Both the position numbers and the translations under genes were made by a program. From positions 2,739,387-2,781,408 of the forward strand of contig CP070761.1 in NCBI GenBank assembly GCA_020348985.1: a stretch of 42,022 nucleotides of DNA, in the 5' to 3' direction. The notes under the pieces were generated by a model, which searched no databases, was not told the origin of the DNA, and was given only the letters and a program-made list of their open reading frames with translations. Source of the DNA: Candidatus Thorarchaeota archaeon (GTDB lineage: Archaea > Asgardarchaeota > Thorarchaeia > Thorarchaeales > Thorarchaeaceae). Shown here one piece after another: positions 34,542 through 40,313 of this stretch (position 1 is the first letter of the stretch; each line of letters starts with the position of its first letter).

Positions 34542-34940
34542 TCACCTGTACGATTTTTGGTATCTTGACCTTGCTGAGGGCCCACCGAACTTCTTTGGTT
34601 CCGTCCTCCGTGGATCTCCTACTAACATGGTTCTATCATGTTCTAGCATCTTTGCGCGAGCCTCAAAGTCCTGACTCATGTTAAAAAGCCCGGTGGCAAT
34701 TGCCATCCTAATTGCATCGGCTTGGCTCATGAAACCTCCCCCACGGACTCTTACTCGAATATCATAATTCTTCCAGTTCTCGCCGAATAGGATTAGGGGT
34801 TCCATTATCCTCATTCGAGCGACTTCTGGTTGGAGTATCTCAAGTGGTTCGCCGTTAATCCTGACTCTACCGGAGCCATTCTTGACTGTGGCTTTCGCCA
34901 AGCTTGTCTTCCTCTTTCCTGTTGAAACAACAACTCTCAT
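34542..34940 (-). CDS. rps9: 30S ribosomal protein S9 (uS9)
   Basis: 132 residues. Starts MRVVVSTGKRKTSLAKATVKNGSGRVRINGEP, has the GGGFMSQADAIRMAIATGL core, and ends SRYQKSYR, the C-terminal tail that reaches the P-site tRNA. It follows L13 by one base. Confidence 0.97.
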   Translation of the reverse strand: MRVVVSTGKRKTSLAKATVKNGSGRVRINGEPLEILQPEVARMRIMEPLILFGENWKNYDIRVRVRGGGFMSQADAIRMAIATGLFNMSQDFEARAKMLEHDRTMLVGDPRRTEPKKFGGPSARSRYQKSYR

Positions 34941-34941
34941 A

Positions 34942-35394
34942 TCATGTCACCTCGGGGCTTCTCCAGCCAAGTTCATGACTCAGGTCTGAAATCGTGATAT
35001 GTTTCTGACTAAGACTTTTGTATCTCGATTCCTCCAAGACAATCTTCTCAGTATCAATGAAGTGCTCTGGCACACCAATATACACGCGGATTCGTTTGAA
35101 GGCAGCTTTCCCTCGTGGTGTTGGCCATGGAAGCATGCCACGGATCATTCTTCTGACCATCATGTCGGGCCGTCTGTACCAAAAGGGGCCCTTACGGGGA
35201 TTGTAAGACGTTCTAATCTTGTACTTCTCCTTGAATGAATCGATGATCATTCTTCTGCTGCCTGTGATGATAGCCTTCTCTGAGTTGACTATGGCGACAT
35301 TCTGACCAAGTAAGGCGGCCTTGGCAACCTTCGCTGCTAGTCTTCCAATAACCATGCTCTCTGCATCGTAGACTTTTATCGTTCCTTCGTTCAT
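34942..35394 (-). CDS. rpl13: 50S ribosomal protein L13 (uL13)
   Basis: 150 residues. Features include VYDAESMVIGRLAAKVAKAALLG, VNSEKAIITG and RRMIRGMLPW. I use the ATG at 35394, which is preceded by GAGGTG seven bases upstream; an in-frame ATG at 35409 lies within the overlap with the L18e stop and is less likely. Confidence 0.96.
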   Translation of the reverse strand: MNEGTIKVYDAESMVIGRLAAKVAKAALLGQNVAIVNSEKAIITGSRRMIIDSFKEKYKIRTSYNPRKGPFWYRRPDMMVRRMIRGMLPWPTPRGKAAFKRIRVYIGVPEHFIDTEKIVLEESRYKSLSQKHITISDLSHELGWRSPEVT

Positions 35395-35405
35395 TGCCTG
35401 CCACC

Positions 35406-35774
35406 TCATGTGATAATGGTGATGCCGTTCCCCTTCGGACTCTTGTTGAGTAATTCATCTATGGATATTAAGGAACCACCGGCATCAACTATGGTAGTTC
35501 TTGCTGTCATTGAAGCATTGAGCGCTGCAACCGTAACATTATGTGATATTGTGCCAGAGCCCAGAACTTTCCCAGGGACTATGACTATGTCGCCGGCATT
35601 GGTATGTCTGGCGATCTTGCCAATGTTTACTGCAGCTCGTTTCCTGGCAGGTCTAGATATGAGCTCAGCAACTCTCTTCCATATTCTGACATTATGCTTT
35701 GTCGAAGTCTTCCTTAGTGCGTTGACTAGAGCGCGTGTATTTGGATCAGTGGATCCAGATCGTACCATTTTCAT
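35406..35774 (-). CDS. rpl18e: 50S ribosomal protein L18e (eL18)
   Basis: 122 residues. The STDPNTRALVNALRK start, SRPARKRAAVNIGKI and DIVIVPGKVLGSG are eL18 hallmarks. It lies five bases after rpoD in the usual archaeal order rpoD, rpl18e, rpl13, rps9. Confidence 0.96.
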   Translation of the reverse strand: MKMVRSGSTDPNTRALVNALRKTSTKHNVRIWKRVAELISRPARKRAAVNIGKIARHTNAGDIVIVPGKVLGSGTISHNVTVAALNASMTARTTIVDAGGSLISIDELLNKSPKGNGITIIT

Positions 35775-35779
35775 TCACC

Positions 35780-36580
35780 TCACAGAGTGCCTGCAAAGTC
35801 AAGGGCTATTCGTGTTCGTTCCTTCAGCAATTCAGCTGCTCTGACCACAATGTCCTCTGGGGGAAGAGATCCTGATGACTCAACTTTGAAGAGAAAAGCA
35901 TCCTTCTTGGAGTCGATTGTGATTGCCCCTGATTCGCATTCTTTGACACAGATTTCGCACAGTGCACAATCAAGTGTATTCTGAGTCGATATTGTGTCGC
36001 CCTCGATAACGAAGATATTCTTAGGGCAGACTTCCACACATACGCCGCACTGGTCACACTTTGAAGCATCCACACTGACAACGGGTACATACTTGTAGGC
36101 CACTGTCGAAACAGGCTGAAACTTTGCATTTTCTCCACCAGTTCCAAGACGAGCATATGCTTCAATGATGATACTCTGATTGGGAGCAAGCTTCACAATT
36201 GGGATTTCATTGGACGCAGGTATCACCTTTGGATCCTGCGAGGAAAGATCGCCCGAATATACAACTAGTTCTTCATCCCCGGCTTCTTTCTCAAGTGTGA
36301 GAGTACATTGACATAGACTGCACCCCTTTCCTTCACAATCGCAATCTTCTGGAAGGTTGTAGGAATCGAGATCTGTTGTGATTGGTATCAATCCAAGACG
36401 CTGAGCTAACATCTCGTCGTACATAACACTAGTATTCTCAAGAATCAGGACCTCATCTATGGCCATCGCAGGGAGTCTGTTGAGCATTGTCCTTCTCATT
36501 GCGTTGGCAAATGCAACGTCCATACCCTCTACCAAGAAGTGGACTCTATCTTCTTCTCGGTGAATGATTTTGATCTCCAT
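35780..36580 (-). CDS. rpoD: DNA-directed RNA polymerase subunit D (Rpb3/RpoA-like) with two Fe-S motifs
   Basis: 266 residues. The N-terminal dimerisation part has VEGMDVAFANAMRRTML and MLAQRLGLIPI. The insert carries a zinc-loop-like C-x-C-x4-C-x2-C (CDCEGKGCSLC). Residues about 175-225 form a ferredoxin-like domain with two complete motifs, CDQCGVCVEVCPK and CALCEICVKECES, so two [4Fe-4S] clusters are expected. The domain is common in some archaea and lost in others. Here all eight Cys are kept. It is the first gene of the operon, since the upstream S11, S4 and S13 genes are absent and a GTPase gene is found instead. Confidence 0.95.
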   Translation of the reverse strand: MEIKIIHREEDRVHFLVEGMDVAFANAMRRTMLNRLPAMAIDEVLILENTSVMYDEMLAQRLGLIPITTDLDSYNLPEDCDCEGKGCSLCQCTLTLEKEAGDEELVVYSGDLSSQDPKVIPASNEIPIVKLAPNQSIIIEAYARLGTGGENAKFQPVSTVAYKYVPVVSVDASKCDQCGVCVEVCPKNIFVIEGDTISTQNTLDCALCEICVKECESGAITIDSKKDAFLFKVESSGSLPPEDIVVRAAELLKERTRIALDFAGTL

Positions 36581-36713
36581 TATCTCACCTTATCGGGCAG
36601 TCTTGACCGTACCCAAAAGACACTGTTCCCGGACGGACTCGCAGAAAGACCAGAGCAGATGGTCAGACAGCTCACTCGCCCGTGTCCTGGGCTGGACTGC
36701 CACTTTCGGGTGT

Positions 36714-36722
36714 CCATAAAAG
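36714..36722 (-). promoter_or_regulatory. TATA-like box of the rpoD ribosomal operon
   Basis: On the minus strand CTTTTATGG lies about 135 bases before the rpoD ATG, giving an unusually long leader of about 110 bases in the 174-base gap after the GTPase gene. I see no further gene in the gap. Confidence 0.35.
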
Positions 36723-36754
36723 CATTGCTGAATGAGCTGGTTCAGAATCGAGAT

Positions 36755-37252
36755 TCAGGCTGCTACTTGCATCATACCCTTGAGACCATCGACAATGAGT
36801 CTATACCCACGTACTCTCTGTTTGGGATCAACTGCAACCATGCCAAATGTTGGAACACCAAGAAGATCTTGAACTGATTGTGGCTTCATGGATCCAGGAA
36901 TGTCCTGTTTATTTGCAATGGCAATGATTTGCATGTTGCTCAGGTGCTCTTTGTACTTGTACAAAAGCTGTCGTGTTCTAAGAACCGCTTTTGGTGTGCT
37001 CTCAGTCACAACCACTACCATCTTACTTCCCCGAAGAAGATCACTCCACATGAATTCGAAATGGGATTGTCCGCCCATTTCAACTAAGGATATCTTTGTA
37101 CTATTATCCAGAGTTATTGTGCCGCAGTCCATTCCACAGGTTGGCTGGTAATTCGTTCTAAGCTTGTCAACCTTGTCCGTCAGAAGCTTGATGAGCGTGG
37201 ACTTTCCGGCATATCCGGAACCCATGAGAGCAACCTTGACGTATTGGGTCAT
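36755..37252 (-). CDS. Arf/Ras-like small GTPase
   Basis: 165 residues. G1 GSGYAGKS (11-18), switch region QPTCGMDCGTITL (36-48), G3 EMGGQ (58-62), which corresponds to the WDxGGQ of Arf and SRP-beta types, and G4 NKQD (114-117). A clear G5 SAK is missing and the sequence VAVDPKQR takes its place. No lipidation Cys is at the C-terminus and no N-terminal myristoylation glycine is at position 2. Asgard genomes are rich in such GTPases. It lies upstream of the rpoD operon on the same strand and may be co-transcribed with or precede it. Confidence 0.88.
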   Translation of the reverse strand: MTQYVKVALMGSGYAGKSTLIKLLTDKVDKLRTNYQPTCGMDCGTITLDNSTKISLVEMGGQSHFEFMWSDLLRGSKMVVVVTESTPKAVLRTRQLLYKYKEHLSNMQIIAIANKQDIPGSMKPQSVQDLLGVPTFGMVAVDPKQRVRGYRLIVDGLKGMMQVAA

Positions 37253-37299
37253 CTAGTACGACTCCACACGGTCGTAGCGTAATTCGATGTATAGATGGT

Positions 37300-37319
37300 A
37301 GTGTTACCTAGGAAACACT
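37300..37319. promoter_or_regulatory. 20-bp near-perfect palindrome, putative operator
   Basis: AGTGTT-A-CCTAGG-A-AACACT reads the same on both strands except at the two A spacer positions. It lies in the gap between the GTPase start (37252) and the divergent glycerol-1-phosphate dehydrogenase gene. A TATA candidate for the latter, TTATATA, is at 37354-37360. Confidence 0.4.
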
Positions 37320-37448
37320 CAGTGTTGATATCTTACGCGCCGTATTACCCCAGTTATATACACTCTGCAACACATTGTCGTGGAATTCGATTTGGCACCC
37401 GATGGAAGAGCTTAACAATGAGAGCGCGGCCGCAATTCTGGATTCGTC

Positions 37449-38450
37449 ATGTCCTCGGCAGACCCTCACACAGTTATCATAGGGGAGGGTGTAATAGGAG
37501 AAGTCGTCAATCTTCTGGCCGATTGCGAAAGCCCACTTCTTGTTACAGATGAACAAATCTACGGAAGATACGGGACAAGTGTAGATGAGCTTCTTGGCAC
37601 GAAAGATCGGTGGTTGATGGTATCAGACTATGAGAAGAAACGGTATTCTATGGCATATGGAACTGATATGATTCTGGGCTTTGGTGGAGGTCGCAGTATT
37701 GACGTTGCCAAGCTTCTTGCTAGAGATACTGGTCTCGACTGGATGGCAATCCCAACAGCAGCCTCTCATGATGGCATAGCCAGTGATGTGGCGTCGGTGA
37801 GTCAGAATGGATACAGATATTCTGTGAAATGCAAGAGTCCAAAGGCCGTAATAGCGGATTTATCAATCATAGCGGAAGCGCCACCGAGACTCAGGCTCGC
37901 TGGGATTGGTGATGTTGTTAGCAAGGCATCAAGCCTTGACGAGTGGCGCTTAGGGCACGAAACTCGTGGAGAGCCATTTGATGATGCTATCTTCTCTTTT
38001 GTCAACTCAGCCTTGAGTTCAGTTTTGAAAGACAATAGTCTTGACGCTTTGATCAAAGCACAGATTGACTGTGGGAAAGCGATGAGCCAGTTCGGCAGTT
38101 CAAGACCCTGTTCGGGAACTGAACATGCAATATCTCATGCATTGGATCGTGATCAGTTGGATCTTCATGGACTTCAGGTTGCGCTTGCTACACCTTTGTG
38201 TGTCTATTATCTGCATGGTAGTGGATATGCAAAATACAGAACGTCGGATCTTATCGGCTTCTTCAAAGAGACTAGAATACCTACACGACTCACAGATTTC
38301 GGCATAGGAAGAGAGAGGTTTCTGGACTCCATACGTCATGCGAAAGAGATTATGAAGAAAAGAGACAGATATTCTATACTTGAACACGTTGGTGCCTCAG
38401 ATTCTGATATAGTTGCGACCCTCATGGAGCTTTCAATGATTGATGGCTAG
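37449..38450 (+). CDS. egsA: sn-Glycerol-1-phosphate dehydrogenase
   Basis: 333 residues. Reduces dihydroxyacetone phosphate to sn-glycerol-1-phosphate, the stereo-specific backbone of archaeal lipids. NAD(P)-binding GFGGGRSIDVAK, the G1PDH signature PTAASHDGIASDVASV, and metal-ligand regions GIGDVVSKASSLDEW and SGTEHAISHALD and DLHGLQVALA are present. Some Lokiarchaeota have been reported to lack this enzyme, so its presence is informative. It is divergent from the GTPase gene across a 196-base gap with a palindrome. Confidence 0.95.
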   Translation: MSSADPHTVIIGEGVIGEVVNLLADCESPLLVTDEQIYGRYGTSVDELLGTKDRWLMVSDYEKKRYSMAYGTDMILGFGGGRSIDVAKLLARDTGLDWMAIPTAASHDGIASDVASVSQNGYRYSVKCKSPKAVIADLSIIAEAPPRLRLAGIGDVVSKASSLDEWRLGHETRGEPFDDAIFSFVNSALSSVLKDNSLDALIKAQIDCGKAMSQFGSSRPCSGTEHAISHALDRDQLDLHGLQVALATPLCVYYLHGSGYAKYRTSDLIGFFKETRIPTRLTDFGIGRERFLDSIRHAKEIMKKRDRYSILEHVGASDSDIVATLMELSMIDG

Positions 38451-38482
38451 TAACGCCATTCTAACCCAGACACTTCGACAGG

Positions 38483-38490
38483 CTTAAAAG
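38483..38490 (+). promoter_or_regulatory. TATA-like box of the L7Ae operon
   Basis: CTTAAAAG, about 120 bases upstream of the L7Ae start, implies a leader of about 90 bases containing the repeat-flanked hairpin. Confidence 0.4.
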
Positions 38491-38553
38491 AAAACTCCTA
38501 ACGACGCATGACTGCTCGCACTGTTACGAGTGTGAGTCTGTATTCATTGATAC

Positions 38554-38593
38554 CAATGAAATGAGACATGCTTCAGCATGTCAATGAAATGAG
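38554..38593 (+). promoter_or_regulatory. Repeat-flanked hairpin in the L7Ae leader
   Basis: A 12-base direct repeat CAATGAAATGAG occurs at 38554-38565 and 38582-38593. Between them GACATGC-TTCA-GCATGTC (38565-38582) forms a perfect seven-pair hairpin. The second repeat runs into the GAGGT Shine-Dalgarno of L7Ae, so opening or closing this structure could control translation. L7Ae is known to bind kink-turns, including in its own leader in some archaea, but I could not draw a canonical kink-turn here. Confidence 0.5.
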
Positions 38594-38603
38594 GTAGAAA
38601 GAA

Positions 38604-38975
38604 GTGCCAAAACCATCTTTCGTTGAGTGGGAAGCTCCTGAAGAGCTCCAGAAGAAGGCCCTGGAGGCCCTTGAGATAGCCAAAGACACCGGCAGGATCA
38701 AGAAGGGAATAAACGAAGCGACCAAGAGTATCGAGCGGGGAATTGCACGCTTGGTAGTGGTTGCGGAAGACGTCGAACCTCCTGAGATAATCATGTATAT
38801 TCCAGGCCTATGCGACGACCGAAATGCTCCCTACATCTTTGTGAAGAGCAAGAGGGACTTGGGAAATGCAGCTGGGATTGAACGTCCGACCGCTGCAGTA
38901 GCGATTGTTGTCGATGGCAAGGCAAAGGACCTTGTAGATGACATTGTTGAGAAGATAGGCGGCCTCCGAAAGTAG
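38604..38975 (+). CDS. rpl7ae: 50S ribosomal protein L7Ae
   Basis: 123 residues, kink-turn RNA-binding protein of the large subunit, box C/D and H/ACA particles and RNase P. The GKINEATKSIERG-type binding helix is seen as KKGINEATKSIERG, followed by ARLVVVAEDVEPPEI and the loop RPTAAVAIV. The start is GTG 38604 with GAGGT about ten bases upstream. First gene of an operon with eS28 and eL24. Confidence 0.97.
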   Translation: MPKPSFVEWEAPEELQKKALEALEIAKDTGRIKKGINEATKSIERGIARLVVVAEDVEPPEIIMYIPGLCDDRNAPYIFVKSKRDLGNAAGIERPTAAVAIVVDGKAKDLVDDIVEKIGGLRK

Positions 38976-38995
38976 ACTCTAGGTGATGGATTCCA

Positions 38996-39226
38996 ATGAG
39001 CAAGAAAGAGGAAGAAGCTGAAACTCCAGCGATTCCAGCAGAGGTTATCCAGCTCCTAGGGCGGACCGGAGTAACGGGTGAAATCACCCAAGTACGTGTT
39101 AAGATTCTCGAAGGACGTGACAAAGGAAGAGTGCTTACTCGGAATGTCAAAGGGCCTGTAAGAGAACAAGATATTCTCATTCTTAGAGAAACTGAACGTG
39201 AAGCACGTAAGATGAGGAGGCGCTAG
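38996..39226 (+). CDS. rps28e: 30S ribosomal protein S28e (eS28)
   Basis: 76 residues. [27 protein letters not shown], the [17 protein letters not shown] stretch and the basic end [10 protein letters not shown] are typical. It follows L7Ae by 20 bases and precedes eL24 by two. Confidence 0.97.
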   Translation: MSKKEEEAETPAIPAEVIQLLGRTGVTGEITQVRVKILEGRDKGRVLTRNVKGPVREQDILILRETEREARKMRRR

Positions 39227-39228
39227 AC

Positions 39229-39429
39229 TTGGTTGGAACGCAAAGATGCGTTTTTTGCGGTAAGGACATTGAACCGGGAACCGGCTCAGCTTTTGTGCAG
39301 ACGAAGGATGGTTCTGTTCTTTGGTTCTGTTCAAGCAAGTGCAAGTCTGCAAACCTGAAACGCCGTATGAAGCCACGTGATACAAAATGGGCGGCAGCCT
39401 ATGAGAAAGGCGGCAAGACTAGACGCTGA
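39229..39429 (+). CDS. rpl24e: 50S ribosomal protein L24e (eL24)
   Basis: 66 residues with the four-Cys zinc site (CVFCGKDIEPG and FCSSKCKSA) and LKRRMKPRDTKW. The start is TTG 39229, two bases after the eS28 stop. Confidence 0.97.
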   Translation: MVGTQRCVFCGKDIEPGTGSAFVQTKDGSVLWFCSSKCKSANLKRRMKPRDTKWAAAYEKGGKTRR

Positions 39430-39443
39430 TTACAGGCCACAAT

Positions 39444-39479
39444 GAGAGAACGGTGGTTAAGTGCCACCCAGGTTCTCTC
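39444..39479. terminator. Hairpin between the convergent eL24 and ndk genes
   Basis: GAGAGAAC (39444-39451) pairs with GTTCTCTC (39472-39479), and inside it GGTGG (39452-39456) pairs with CCACC (39464-39468), with a three-base bulge on one side and a seven-base loop. It abuts the ndk stop and is 14 bases past the eL24 stop, so it could end both transcripts. Confidence 0.5.
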
Positions 39480-40154
39480 TTACTGTTTCTCAATCTCTTC
39501 TAACACAAATTCGTGAATGACCCTTGCAAGAGCCTCAATTTCTTGGTTCTCAATTCCGTTGGCATCTTTTCTAAGAAGATCAGTAAGTGATTCCAAAATC
39601 GTTTCAGACGTGTCTCGTTCTTCAATTGCATCTCTAACGATACTACGAATCTCCATTGTGAAATCCGTATCTCCCACGGCGTATCTCTCAATGTAATCAA
39701 GTGCATTAGAACCTGCGTCATCTGATTCGACGACACCTCCTTCACTTGTCCACAGGCGAATCTCCTCAGAGGCGGTTTCAGATGCATCCGATGCATGCGC
39801 TATGTTGACTCCAGCCCAGATACCGTACTTGCCTCTCAGGGTGGATGGTTCTGCTTTTTGCACAAAAGTAGAACCCAAGGCATCTCGAATACCCTGAATC
39901 ACATTCTCGGCTTGGAATATCAAAACTAGCACGGGAGCTGAAGTGATGAAGTCTACAAGCCATGAGAAGAATGGTTTTTCGCTGTGAACCGCATAGTGCA
40001 TCTCTGCCAAACGGCGGGTTACTCGCATTTCTTTGAAAGCTCGAACGCGGTATCCCCTTTCCAAAAGAGCCTTGATTACCAATGCACCGATTCTTCTTCT
40101 AACAGTGCCGTCGGGTTTTATGATTACGAATGAACGCTCCAATGACTTCACCAA
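39480..40154 (-). CDS. ndk: Nucleoside diphosphate kinase with C-terminal extension
   Basis: 224 residues. The catalytic core has IIKPDG (11-16), the HYAVHSEKPFFSWLVDFITSAPV stretch, LRGKYG and the active His120 in NIAHASDASETA (most relatives have HGSD). NDKs are about 140-150 residues; the extra 75 residues at the end are acidic and helical (SETILESLTDLL, EALARVIHEFVLEEIEK) and unlike other known NDK tails. In many archaea ndk lies between rpl24e and infB on the same strand; here it is in the same place but on the opposite strand. The start is TTG 40154 or GTG 40151. Confidence 0.92.
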   Translation of the reverse strand: MVKSLERSFVIIKPDGTVRRRIGALVIKALLERGYRVRAFKEMRVTRRLAEMHYAVHSEKPFFSWLVDFITSAPVLVLIFQAENVIQGIRDALGSTFVQKAEPSTLRGKYGIWAGVNIAHASDASETASEEIRLWTSEGGVVESDDAGSNALDYIERYAVGDTDFTMEIRSIVRDAIEERDTSETILESLTDLLRKDANGIENQEIEALARVIHEFVLEEIEKQ

Positions 40155-40313
40155 TCTTCTGTTTAGTGCTGTTCAGGCACGTGTCTGACTTGGACCGTTC
40201 ACGGAGTACGCGGTTATTTCAGGATTATGGCAGGTACTAGGATCCACGTGACATAATCTTCATAAGATGTTCCAGAGTTCAAGCGGCAAACTCTGTTTGT
40301 GAGGCGTCAGCAA

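Noticed and set aside
38554..38593. Canonical kink-turn or C/D box in the L7Ae leader
   Set aside because: ATGA repeats look like C boxes, but no D box CTGA and no tandem G-A pairs sit next to the hairpin in the right order.
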